Assembly (NCBI GenBank): GCA_050744325.1
Contig: JBOGHK010000168.1
Coordinates: 1 to 64,000 of the forward strand
Length of the DNA stretch: 64,000 bases
Source: DASXTK01 sp050744325
GTDB taxonomy: Bacteria > Actinomycetota > Acidimicrobiia > Acidimicrobiales > VFJN01
Direction: 5' to 3'
Shown: positions 54,969 through 63,399 of the stretch, piece by piece
Layout: every line of letters starts with the position of its first letter
Position numbering within the stretch: position 1 is the first letter of the stretch
The notes under the pieces: model-generated
Told to the model about the DNA's origin: nothing
Databases searched by the model: none
What the model saw: the letters and a program-made list of their open reading frames with translations, nothing else
Made by a program: the position numbers and the translations under genes

Positions 54969-55843
54969 GACTGATCAGCTTCGAGCGAGGGGCCGCAGCG
55001 CACATCGGTGCGCTGCGCGACGACGGGACGATCGTGGACTTCGCCGCCGATCCGTCGCTACCGACGACCATGGTCGACTTCGTCGCGCTCGGCGACAAGG
55101 GCCTCGCCAGCGTGGCGGCCCTGGTCGAGGCCGCCACGGACACGATCCCGTCGGACACCGTGCGGCTGCTGGCGCCGATCCGCCCGAACAACAACGTCAT
55201 GGCGATCGGCAGGAACTACCGCAGCCACATCGGCGAGTTCACCACCAGCGGCTTCGATGCCGCCGAGCGCACACCGGTCCCCGAGCACCCGATCGTGTTC
55301 ACCAAGTCCCGCACGGCGATCGTCGGCCCCGGCGACGGCATCGCCGTCTCGTCCGACCCGACCGGCACCAGCGACTACGAGGGCGAGCTCGGTGTGGTCC
55401 TCGGCCCGGGCGGCATCCGCATCGCGGCCGAGGATGCCTGGCAGCACGTCTACGGCTACACGATCGTCAACGACGTCACCGTTCGGGCCCTCCAGCGCCA
55501 GCATGTGCAGTACTTCGTCGGCAAGAGCGCCGAGACCTACTGCCCCATCGGCCCCTGCATCGTCACCCACGACGAGATCGACGACGTCGGCGCTGCCTGG
55601 TTGCGGACCCGTGTCAACGGCGAGGAGCGACAGGCGGCGCCGATCGCCGACCTCATCTTCGACATCCCCACGTTGATCGCGGCCATCTCGGCGGCGGTCC
55701 GCATCGATGCCGGCGACGTCATCGCCACCGGCACTCCCGGCGGCGTGGGCATCGGACGCAAGCCACCCGTGTACCTGGCGCCCGGTGACGTCGTCGAGGT
55801 CGCCATCGACGGCATCGGCACCCTCCGCAACCCGGCGGTCTAG
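54965..55843 (+). CDS. Fumarylacetoacetate-hydrolase-family enzyme
   Basis: FAH-fold enzyme of 292 residues, GTG start coupled to the previous gene. Motifs: RNYRSHIGE, PIVFTKSRTAIVGPGDGI, metal ligands in DYEGELGVVLG, GYTIVNDVTVRALQ, and the C-terminal TGTPGGVGIGRKPP. Members hydrolyse, decarboxylate or isomerise 2,4-dioxoacids. In context it may cleave the final C-C bond giving pyruvate. Its last 4 bp overlap the stop of the convergent Gfo/Idh gene. Confidence 0.88.
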   Translation: MRLISFERGAAAHIGALRDDGTIVDFAADPSLPTTMVDFVALGDKGLASVAALVEAATDTIPSDTVRLLAPIRPNNNVMAIGRNYRSHIGEFTTSGFDAAERTPVPEHPIVFTKSRTAIVGPGDGIAVSSDPTGTSDYEGELGVVLGPGGIRIAAEDAWQHVYGYTIVNDVTVRALQRQHVQYFVGKSAETYCPIGPCIVTHDEIDDVGAAWLRTRVNGEERQAAPIADLIFDIPTLIAAISAAVRIDAGDVIATGTPGGVGIGRKPPVYLAPGDVVEVAIDGIGTLRNPAV

Positions 55844-56847
55844 GAACCGGTGGGGTCGGCGGGGATCGTGACCGCGACACCAGTCCGGGCACTGGCGATC
55901 GCGGCCTCCATGACCGCGACCACGGCCAGCGCCTCGTGGCCCCCGGTCTCGACCTTGCCGTCCCCACGGATGGCGGCGGCGAACTCCGCGAGCTGCTCGA
56001 CGACCGGGTCGGTGCTCGCCACGTCGACCTCCCGCAGGGTCGACTCGCCGGCCCGCTGGACCATGAGGCGGGCGCCGTCCTGCACGTTGGCCGCCGCACC
56101 ACCGGTGCCGTGGACGGCGATCCGGCTGGCCGGCGGCGCGAAGTGGGAGCACAGCAACGTCCCCACCGCGCCTGACAGGAACTCCAACAGCAGCCCGGTG
56201 GCGTGGTCGAGCGGCTCGCCGTCGATCGCCTGCTTGCTGAACGCCGACACCCGGCTGACCGGGCCGAGCAGGTAGTGGAAGGTGTCCACCATGTGGACGC
56301 CCAGGCCGGTCATCGCCCCCAGCGGGGTCTCGTCCCGGCTGGCCCGCCACGTCGGCGGATAGCCGCTGGAGGTCGTGAAGCTGGCCTCGGCCAGCAGCGG
56401 CGTCCCCAGCGACCCGTCGTCCAGCAGCTGGCGGATCCGTCGGTTGGGCGCCTGGCGCCGCCGCTGGTGGCCCACCATCAGCACCACCCCCGCGGCCTCC
56501 GCGGCAACGACGGCCTGCTGCGCCTCGGCCACGGTCAACGCCAGGGGCTTCTCGACGAACACGTGGCGGCCTGCGGCCGCGGCCTCGCGGATCTGCCCGA
56601 GGTGGGTCGTGTTGGGCGTCGCGAACAAGACCCCCTCGATGTCGTCCGCCGTCAGCAGCTCGGGCAGCGACGACGCCGGCCGGCAGCCGACCTCGGCGGC
56701 GAAGCGCTCGCGGCTGGCCTCTGTGCGAGCGAAGCACGCGACGACGTCCACCACGCCTGATCGCCCGGCGGCGTCGGCCAGCACCTTGCCCCACCATCCG
56801 AGCCCGACCACACCGAGCCGGACCGGTCCGTTCGCAGCCGTCGTCAC
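55840..56847 (-). CDS. Gfo/Idh/MocA-family oxidoreductase (1)
   Basis: NAD(P)-dependent dehydrogenase of 335 residues. The Rossmann motif is GVVGLGWWGKVLADAA at 11-26, and the conserved VEKPLALTVAEAQQAV carries the EKP triad Lys. GTG start with GGAGGGTGTCCG upstream. Acts on sugars, cyclitols or similar polyols in known members. Last of four minus-strand genes from 60963, separated by 12 bp from the PEP-synthase-like gene. Confidence 0.87.
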   Translation of the reverse strand: MTTAANGPVRLGVVGLGWWGKVLADAAGRSGVVDVVACFARTEASRERFAAEVGCRPASSLPELLTADDIEGVLFATPNTTHLGQIREAAAAGRHVFVEKPLALTVAEAQQAVVAAEAAGVVLMVGHQRRRQAPNRRIRQLLDDGSLGTPLLAEASFTTSSGYPPTWRASRDETPLGAMTGLGVHMVDTFHYLLGPVSRVSAFSKQAIDGEPLDHATGLLLEFLSGAVGTLLCSHFAPPASRIAVHGTGGAAANVQDGARLMVQRAGESTLREVDVASTDPVVEQLAEFAAAIRGDGKVETGGHEALAVVAVMEAAIASARTGVAVTIPADPTGS

Positions 56848-56859
56848 CGGACACCCTCC

Positions 56860-58479
56860 TCAGCGCAGGATCGCGACCCGGCCGGAGTCGCCGTCGACCA
56901 CGCCGAGCACCGGCCCGCGGCGGACCACCGCCGCGACGGAGCAGTCCACCACGGCGGGCACGGTCAGCGACCGGGCCACCTCGAACAGGTGGGCGCTGGC
57001 GGCACCGCCCACGGTCACGACGCCCGCGGCATCCCACAGCAGCGGCGAGAAGTTCGGCAACGGATACTGGGCCACCACGATGTCCCGCGGCCGGATGTGG
57101 TCGGTGCGTGTCAGGCTGTCGACCCAGACCAGGCGGCCCGCGCCGATGCCCCCGACGCTGCCCCGCCCGTGGTACACCTCGCCCTGGAGGGCGGCCACGC
57201 CGGCCAGCAGCGGCTCCCAGCGGTCCCTCCCGCGACGTCCGGTCGTCGTCGCGGCAGCCAGGCGTTCGTACATCCCGAGCAGCCGGGCCGCGGCTCGGGG
57301 GTCGACCGGCCGCAGCTCACGCAACGCCTCGATCGATTCGTTCGGCCGGTCGCTGCGCAGCCGCCGCAACACCAGGCGGGCACGGGCCACGGCCTGCGGC
57401 GGCGGCTCGCCCCACGCCTCGCCGGTCAGCTCGGCGGCGAGCGCCAGTGCCTCCGCCCGTTCCGTGACCGCGCCCCCGTTGATCCGTGGCGGTGTCGTCG
57501 TCGCCCGGCGACCCACCTCAGCGCCACGCGACGGATCCATCGGGGTGCCGAGCAGGCCGGGCAGCCAGCCGAGCACGAGCTCCTCGCCCAGAGGCCCGGG
57601 GTAGCGGTGGGTCACGCACGCGAGGTCGCGGGCGAACGGGTGGCCCAGGGCGGCAGGGATGGCGACCGGCTCCGGCACTGGGGCGACGGCCGAGGTCTGC
57701 ACCTGCAGCAGCACGACCTGCCCGCCACGCACCGCCCACTCGACCAGGTTGTGACCCAGCTCGGCCTGGACCTGGAGGGCCAGCTCGACGACCCGGCCGA
57801 GCACGGCGCCGCCCATCAGGTCGACGGCCTCCTGGCCGGCCACCGCGCCGTTCTCGACGACCGCTCGCACGCCGGGCACCCAGCCCGCCACGAGGTCGCG
57901 TGGCGATCCCTCGACCGCGGTCACCGTGACCGCGCCCTGGGCGTCGACGGCGGCGGTGCCGCCGAAGTCCGGGGAGATCTCCGGCTGCACCAGCACCCCC
58001 ATCGGGGCGCTCCCCGGCTCGATCCCCGTGGCGGCGCAGCGGTCGATGACGTCCGGCGCGAAGCAGGTGGCCCACACGCTCCGGGTGGCCTTGGGGATCT
58101 CGTCGCAGGCCACCTCGGTCACCGAGGTGAAAGCCCCGGACCACCGGCCGGCACCCTCCAACACGCTGGAGGATCGCACGATCAACGGCTCGGGCAGGCC
58201 AGCAGCAGCGGCAGCAGTGGCGATGTCGGCTTCCAGCGCCGCGTCGAACGGGCCGCGGATGATCGCCAGGCGTGCCGCACCCGAGCCGCCCGACGCCAGC
58301 ACGGCCTGCCCCGACGCCAGAGCGTCGACCGACGCGGCAGCCGCGACGACGAAGCCGTCCAGCACCGGGAGCCCTGCCGCCTGGGCGCGTGCCAAACCTG
58401 CGCCCTTCGCGCCGCTGACCCCGACCTCGGTCGCCGAAGGATGGTCCAGGCCGAGGACCCGAGCCGCCACGACGGTCAC
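56860..58479 (-). CDS. PEP synthase/PPDK-like phosphotransferase
   Basis: Protein of 539 residues with the architecture of PEP-utilising enzymes. An N-terminal ATP-grasp (KGAGLARAQAAGLPVLDGFVV, IVRSSSVLEGAGRWSGAFTSV, QVVLLQVQTSAV) is followed by a helical linker and a C-terminal swivelling domain with the probable phosphohistidine H497 in SAHLFEVARSLTVPAVVDC. PPDK and PEP synthase also carry a PEP-binding barrel of 300 or more residues, which is missing here, as in rifampin phosphotransferase and phenylphosphate synthase types. It therefore probably phosphorylates a small pathway substrate. GTG start within the M24 gene's stop. Confidence 0.78.
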   Translation of the reverse strand: MTVVAARVLGLDHPSATEVGVSGAKGAGLARAQAAGLPVLDGFVVAAAASVDALASGQAVLASGGSGAARLAIIRGPFDAALEADIATAAAAAGLPEPLIVRSSSVLEGAGRWSGAFTSVTEVACDEIPKATRSVWATCFAPDVIDRCAATGIEPGSAPMGVLVQPEISPDFGGTAAVDAQGAVTVTAVEGSPRDLVAGWVPGVRAVVENGAVAGQEAVDLMGGAVLGRVVELALQVQAELGHNLVEWAVRGGQVVLLQVQTSAVAPVPEPVAIPAALGHPFARDLACVTHRYPGPLGEELVLGWLPGLLGTPMDPSRGAEVGRRATTTPPRINGGAVTERAEALALAAELTGEAWGEPPPQAVARARLVLRRLRSDRPNESIEALRELRPVDPRAAARLLGMYERLAAATTTGRRGRDRWEPLLAGVAALQGEVYHGRGSVGGIGAGRLVWVDSLTRTDHIRPRDIVVAQYPLPNFSPLLWDAAGVVTVGGAASAHLFEVARSLTVPAVVDCSVAAVVRRGPVLGVVDGDSGRVAILR

Positions 58480-59714
58480 CCCGTGCAGGTGATCTCGTCG
58501 ATGGGGAAGGTCGAGATCAGCTCGGCACCGGCGTCCTGGACGATCAACATCTCCTCCAGGCGGACCCCGAACTCGTGCAGCTTGCCGTGCTGGGTCTCCA
58601 GCGCGAACACCATGCCCGGCTGGATCTGCTGGGGATGGTCGAGCGACCAGATGCGCGAGATCACCGGCTGGTCGTACTGGGCCAGGCCCAGCCCGTGGCC
58701 CCACAGGTTGGCGGCGGCCTCGTCCTCCTCCTCGTAGCCCCAGATGTCCTTCGCCGACGGCCACACGGCGGCGATGTCGGCGGTGGTGACGCCCGGCCTC
58801 ACGGCGGCGATCGAGTCCTGCAGCCAGGTGTTGGCGACGTCGTAGTACTGCCTCTGCTCGTCGGTCGGCCGCCCGCCCACGCAGTAGGTGCGGTAGACGC
58901 AGGACTTGAAGCCGTTCCAGGTCAGCGCCGCCAGATCGACGATCACCAGGTCACCGGGCCGGATGATGCGGTCGCCGTGGTTGCGCCAGTTCGGCCAGGC
59001 GTTGGGCCCGGACGACACGATCACGTCCTCGACGTTCTCCATGCCGGGGATGCTGTAGAGGTACTCCATCCCGAACGCCGTGACCTCGTTCTCCGTGAGC
59101 CCCGGCTTCAGGAACTGCGAGAACTCGTAGTGGGTGACGTCGCAGATGGCACCGACGATCCGCATGGCCTTCTGCTCGTTCGAGCTCTTGATCGACCGGG
59201 CCTCCATCATCGGCGTCATGCCGTCGACCCAGTTGATGCCCCGCTGCTCGAATGCCCGGATCATGTTGAGGTCCATGAAGTCGACGCCGAGGGGCTGGTC
59301 GCGGACCCCGGCATCCTCGAGGTCGTTCAGCAGAGCGTTGGAGAACTTGTCGACCTGGGCGCTCGATGCCGGGCCAGCCGCACCCTTGATCCAGGCGTAC
59401 GAGTAGCGCACGTTCTCCTTCGGGATCCAGGGCGAGTGCTCACGGATGTGGTAGCCGATGTCGCCCTGCTCGTAGAGGATCGGTTCCTTGCCCTCGCACA
59501 ACACGGCGTAGCGCAGGCCGGGCTTGAGCTGGTTCCAACCCGGCGTCAGCGTCGAGGTCACATAGCGGATGTTCTCGTCGTACATCAGCAGCATGGCGCC
59601 GAGTCCGTGGCGGGACATGGCCTCGCGGGCCCGGCGCAGCCGCCACTCGCGCACCTCCTGCCAGTTGATGCCCTCGCGCCAGTCGGTGCCGAGAACGCCG
59701 AACGCTTCCTTCAT
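58476..59714 (-). CDS. M24-fold (creatinase/Xaa-Pro peptidase-like) hydrolase
   Basis: Pita-bread-fold protein of 412 residues. Positions corresponding to the metal ligands of M24 peptidases are VIVDLA (Asp), then SCVYRTY where SDxTRT is expected, GHGLG (His), FALETQHG (Glu) and VRLEEM (Glu). The second Asp is replaced by Cys, which argues against a normal dimetal centre and for a creatinase-like or lyase activity. DMSP lyase DddP and ectoine hydrolase are other non-peptidase members. RBS GAGGAG. Second gene of its minus-strand unit. Confidence 0.8.
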   Translation of the reverse strand: MKEAFGVLGTDWREGINWQEVREWRLRRAREAMSRHGLGAMLLMYDENIRYVTSTLTPGWNQLKPGLRYAVLCEGKEPILYEQGDIGYHIREHSPWIPKENVRYSYAWIKGAAGPASSAQVDKFSNALLNDLEDAGVRDQPLGVDFMDLNMIRAFEQRGINWVDGMTPMMEARSIKSSNEQKAMRIVGAICDVTHYEFSQFLKPGLTENEVTAFGMEYLYSIPGMENVEDVIVSSGPNAWPNWRNHGDRIIRPGDLVIVDLAALTWNGFKSCVYRTYCVGGRPTDEQRQYYDVANTWLQDSIAAVRPGVTTADIAAVWPSAKDIWGYEEEDEAAANLWGHGLGLAQYDQPVISRIWSLDHPQQIQPGMVFALETQHGKLHEFGVRLEEMLIVQDAGAELISTFPIDEITCTG

Positions 59715-59739
59715 CGAGCACTCCTCTCTGAGTGTCGGC

Positions 59740-60963
59740 TCAGTCGAGCACGCCGTGGACGCACTCGAGGAACTCGTCGTTGTCCAGCAGTCGCTTTGTC
59801 GCCAGCGATCGGGACTTGACCCGCGCCAGGATCTCGAGCACGGCGTCCGCGCCCGGCGCCGCGATGCCGTTACGGTCGAGCCAGACGGCGACGGAGTCCG
59901 CGCCCGAGCCCTTGCCCAACACGATCTCGGGGGGCGACTGGCCCACCAGCTCGGGCCGGAACGGGAAGGCCTCGGTGACCTCGTCGCCCACGTTGCGGAC
60001 CCAAGTGGCGATGATCCCGGACTCGACGTTGAACAGCCGGTGCCCGACGATCGGCCGGTTGGCCGGCTGGGTGACCCCGGCCATCGCCATCACCTCGCGC
60101 GAGATGGCTGTGAAGTGCCCGGTCCTGATGCCGGTGTCCAGCCCGTACATGGTCAGCAACGCCAGGATGGTCTCCTCGGTGGGCGTGTTTCCCGACCGCT
60201 CGCCCAGTCCGGTGACCGACGTCTGGACCACCTCGACACCCTCGGTCACCGCCAGGATCGTGTTGGCGACGCCCATCCCGAAGTCCATGTGGAAGTGGGT
60301 CTCCATGGGCAGGCCCAGACGCTCGCGGGTTTGGCGCACGAAGTAGCCCACAGCATGGGGCGACAGCACGCCGAAGGTGTCGACCAGGGCGACGGCGTCG
60401 ACGTAGCCGTCGGTCGCGACCTTGTCCATCATGTCGAGGAACTCGACGATGCTGGCCCGGGTGGCGTCGATGGGGAAGAAGGTCACCTTCAGGCCGTTGT
60501 CGCCGGCGAACCGGGTGGCCTCGATGGCCAGGTCGAGGGCCCGCTCGACCGGCCAGCGGTAGCCCTTCTCGATGAGATGGTGGCTGGAGGGGACCTCCAT
60601 CACCACGCCGCTGGCGCCACAGTCGACCGCCAGCTTCACGTCGTCGACCATGCAGCGCGAGAACACGTAGATCTCCGCGTCGAACCCCGCCGCGACGATC
60701 CGCCGGACGGCCTCTTCGTCCGCGGCCGACACCGCGGGTAGCCCGGCTTCTATGCGATGGATGCCGGCGGCGTCGAGCAGCTCGGCGATGCGCAGCTTGT
60801 CCTCAGCGGTGAACACCACCCCGGCCTGCTGCTCGCCGTCGCGCAGCGTGACGTCGTGCACCTTGAGCGAGGCCGGGAGGTGGAGGTCGCCGATCGCCTC
60901 GGGCAGGTAGTTCCACGGGCTCGAGAACCACTGGTCTGCGATCCATGGCGTTGGCGAACTCAT
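59740..60963 (-). CDS. HMGL-like (isopropylmalate/homocitrate synthase-type) enzyme
   Basis: Barrel enzyme of 407 residues. The metal and catalytic start KVHDVTLRDGEQQAGVVFT and the later HFHMDFGMGVAN (HxH metal site) and TGLGERSGNTPTEE are typical of the HMG-CoA-lyase/2-isopropylmalate-synthase superfamily. It has no leucine-binding regulatory domain. It may condense or cleave an acyl-CoA/oxoacid pair, possibly as 4-hydroxy-2-oxoacid aldolase. RBS AAGGGGGG. First gene of the minus-strand unit, 65 bp from AT-rich site C. Confidence 0.83.
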   Translation of the reverse strand: MSSPTPWIADQWFSSPWNYLPEAIGDLHLPASLKVHDVTLRDGEQQAGVVFTAEDKLRIAELLDAAGIHRIEAGLPAVSAADEEAVRRIVAAGFDAEIYVFSRCMVDDVKLAVDCGASGVVMEVPSSHHLIEKGYRWPVERALDLAIEATRFAGDNGLKVTFFPIDATRASIVEFLDMMDKVATDGYVDAVALVDTFGVLSPHAVGYFVRQTRERLGLPMETHFHMDFGMGVANTILAVTEGVEVVQTSVTGLGERSGNTPTEETILALLTMYGLDTGIRTGHFTAISREVMAMAGVTQPANRPIVGHRLFNVESGIIATWVRNVGDEVTEAFPFRPELVGQSPPEIVLGKGSGADSVAVWLDRNGIAAPGADAVLEILARVKSRSLATKRLLDNDEFLECVHGVLD

Positions 60964-61027
60964 GATGTGGCCCCCCTTCGGTCAGGGGCTCGTCCGCCTC
61001 CTGGACGGCGGCGGGCTGACCCCTTGG

Positions 61028-61045
61028 TGCACTATATATCATCCA
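61028..61045. promoter_or_regulatory. AT-rich operator-like site C in second divergent promoter
   Basis: TGCACTATATATCATCCA; its reverse complement differs from site B at 2 of 18 positions. It lies upstream of the HMGL-like gene (minus strand) and before the second amidohydrolase gene (plus strand). Confidence 0.6.
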
Positions 61046-61083
61046 TAGCACCATGCGAAGCTTGCCGCCGAGCGCGGACCACA

Positions 61084-61101
61084 GATCCTATATGATGTAT
61101 T
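61084..61101. promoter_or_regulatory. AT-rich operator-like site D in second divergent promoter
   Basis: GATCCTATATGATGTATT; its reverse complement contains CATCATATA as in site B. It lies about 45 bp before the second amidohydrolase ATG, near its likely promoter. Confidence 0.45.
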
Positions 61102-61145
61102 TTCCATAGCTGGGAGGGCGGTACCCACGGAGGTGGCCACGGCAG

Positions 61146-62192
61146 ATGAGGGCGCACAGGGACGACGGGCCGGTCATCGACATCCACTGCCATCGTGAGT
61201 GCCGCCCGGCGGCCGAGCTGATGAAGGTCGAGGCGGACAGGCTCGGCCATGCTCCCCTCGCCTACGGCAGCGACCTCACCCGCCAGGTCAACCGCCAGCA
61301 ACTCGACCACCTCCGCCCCAAGATGGACCGACTCGACGTGCGCCTCGCCGACATGGACCGAGCAGGCATCGACATCCAGGCCGTCGCCGTCGCCGTCTAC
61401 CAGTACTACTACTGGGCGCCGCCCGAGGTGGGGGCCAAGGTCAGCCGGATCGTCAACGACGAGCTGGTCGAGGCCACCGCGAGATACGCCGACCGCTTCG
61501 CCCCGTTGGGCACGGTCCCGCTCCAGGACACTGACGCAGCCGTCGCCGAGCTGCGCTACTGCATCCACGAGCTGGGCATGCGGGGCCTGGAGATCGACAG
61601 CCACGTCGAGGGCTCCGAGATCGCCGACCCACGACTCGACCCGTTCTGGGCCGAGGTCGAGGCCCTCGCCGCGGTGGTCGTCGTCCACACGAGCGGCCAT
61701 CACCACATCGATCGGCTGGAGGACCACAACTTTCTCAACATCATCGGCCACGCCTACGAGGCGACCCTGGCGACCGCGCACCTCATCTTCAACGGGGTGA
61801 TGGAGCGCCACCCCGGCCTGAATATCGTCGTGGTGCACGGTGGCGGCTATCTGCCCGCCTACGCGGGGCGCATCGACCACGGCTGGCGGGCCCGGGCCGA
61901 CGTCAGCGACGGCGTTCCCCGGCCGCCGGGTGAGTACCTGCGGAGGTTCTTCTTCGACACCATGGTCTTCGAGCCCGACCAGCTGCGGTTCCTGATCGAG
62001 CGCTACGGCGCCGACCACGTGCTGCTGGGCACCGACTACCCCTACGACATGGGCGACGAGGACCCGTTGGCGTTGATCGGCAGCGTGCCCGGCCTCACCC
62101 AGGACCAGGTCGACCTGATCAGCGGCGGCAACGCGGCCCGCCTGTTTGGGCTCGTGGACGGAGACATCCCACCCGCGAGGAGGGCCCGATGA
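61146..62192 (+). CDS. ACMSD-like amidohydrolase/decarboxylase (copy 2)
   Basis: Paralogue of the enzyme at 52331, 348 residues. Shared motifs are DIHCHRE, VVVHTSGHHHID, NGVMERHPGLNIVVVHGGGY, and GTDYPYDMGDEDPLAL. The third ligand region VVHTSGHHHI differs from VLHPQGF in copy 1, so the substrates probably differ. RBS GGAGGTGG about 10 bp before the ATG. It overlaps a Gfo/Idh gene by ATGA and heads the unit that runs out of the window. Confidence 0.86.
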   Translation: MRAHRDDGPVIDIHCHRECRPAAELMKVEADRLGHAPLAYGSDLTRQVNRQQLDHLRPKMDRLDVRLADMDRAGIDIQAVAVAVYQYYYWAPPEVGAKVSRIVNDELVEATARYADRFAPLGTVPLQDTDAAVAELRYCIHELGMRGLEIDSHVEGSEIADPRLDPFWAEVEALAAVVVVHTSGHHHIDRLEDHNFLNIIGHAYEATLATAHLIFNGVMERHPGLNIVVVHGGGYLPAYAGRIDHGWRARADVSDGVPRPPGEYLRRFFFDTMVFEPDQLRFLIERYGADHVLLGTDYPYDMGDEDPLALIGSVPGLTQDQVDLISGGNAARLFGLVDGDIPPARRAR

Positions 62193-63358
62193 CCAACGGA
62201 GGCCACGGACACGACAGCACGGTCGGCTCCGGCGGCATCGGGCTGGCGATCGTCGGCTGCGGGGTCGTCGGGCGGGTGCGGGCGCAGCTGGCCCGCGAGT
62301 ACGCCGGCATCGACTGGCTCGGCCTGTGCGACGTGCGCGAGCCAGCGGCCAAACAGCTCGCGGCGGACGTCGACGCCGACTTCGTCACCACCGACAGCGC
62401 CGACCTGCTGGCCCAGCCACAGGTCACGGCGGTGATCGTGGCCACCGACGAGAACGCGCACGTCGAGCCGGTCCTCCAGGCCGTGTCCCACGGCTTCCCC
62501 CTGTTCGTCGAGAAGCCGCTGGCCACCGACCCGGTGGCGTCGGCCCGGGTCCTCACGGCCGTCGAGCAGCGCGGCGTCGACGCGGTCGTGGGCTACACGC
62601 AGCGGTTCCGTCGCCGGTTCCTGGCCGTCAAGCAGCGGCTGCGCGACGGGCAGATCGGCGAGGTGACCAGTGTCGTGACCCGCGCGCTGATGAACCGGAT
62701 GGTCCCGCAGGCGACGCTGGCCAAGGTCGGCGACCCCGTCGATCGCACCAGCCTCACGCCGATGGTGGTGTCGGGAACCCACAGCCTGGACATGTGCCTG
62801 TGGCTGATGGAGCCGAAGTCCCCCGTCGAGGTCTACGCCCGCTCGAACGACACGGTGCTCGGCGCGCTGGGCACCAAGGACGCGACCTTCGGCATCTTCA
62901 CCATGGACGACGGGGCCATCTTCAGCATGAACATCAGCTGGGCCCTGCCCGAGGTGTGGCCGGGCGCGGTCTACGGGCTCGAGATCGGCATCGTCGGGAC
63001 ACGAGGGGTCATCGACATCGAGGACACCCACCGCGATGTGATCGTGGCGTCCGACGTCCCCCAGCCCGCCGGGTATCGCAGCCGCGGCTTCGAGTCCCCT
63101 GCCGACCGGTACGTCGACTTCGTCGGCAGCTATCCGCCCGGCGACATGTCCGGCGACCTGCTCTGGGGGCCGATGCGGGAGGAGACCGCTACGTGGTTCG
63201 GTCGCGTGGCGCTCGGCCTCGAGACCCCGCACGCGACAGCCGCCGAGGGGCATAGGAACCTGCTGCTGACCATGGCCATGGACCTGTCCGCTCGGACCGG
63301 ACGCCCGGTCGAGCTGCCGCTCGACCCCGTGGCGCTGGCGCGCGGCCTCGCATCCTGA
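62189..63358 (+). CDS. Gfo/Idh/MocA-family oxidoreductase (2)
   Basis: Dehydrogenase of 389 residues. Rossmann motif AIVGCGVVGRVRAQLARE lies after a short disordered N-terminus. The catalytic-Lys motif is VEKPLATDPVASARVL, and GYTQRFRRRFLAVKQRL follows as in inositol-dehydrogenase-like members. It is translationally coupled to the amidohydrolase gene. It is longer than copy 1 and clearly divergent from it, so it is likely a different step. Confidence 0.87.
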   Translation: MTNGGHGHDSTVGSGGIGLAIVGCGVVGRVRAQLAREYAGIDWLGLCDVREPAAKQLAADVDADFVTTDSADLLAQPQVTAVIVATDENAHVEPVLQAVSHGFPLFVEKPLATDPVASARVLTAVEQRGVDAVVGYTQRFRRRFLAVKQRLRDGQIGEVTSVVTRALMNRMVPQATLAKVGDPVDRTSLTPMVVSGTHSLDMCLWLMEPKSPVEVYARSNDTVLGALGTKDATFGIFTMDDGAIFSMNISWALPEVWPGAVYGLEIGIVGTRGVIDIEDTHRDVIVASDVPQPAGYRSRGFESPADRYVDFVGSYPPGDMSGDLLWGPMREETATWFGRVALGLETPHATAAEGHRNLLLTMAMDLSARTGRPVELPLDPVALARGLAS

Positions 63359-63399
63359 GGACGCAGACCCAGCGGAACCGAGACCAGAGGAGCAGCATC

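Noticed and set aside
54965..55843. Homogentisate pathway (FAH as fumarylacetoacetase)
   Set aside because: No homogentisate dioxygenase or maleylacetoacetate isomerase in the window; family membership alone does not fix the role.
58476..59714. DMSP lyase DddP
   Set aside because: Same fold, but the characteristic DddP sequence stretches are not recognisable.
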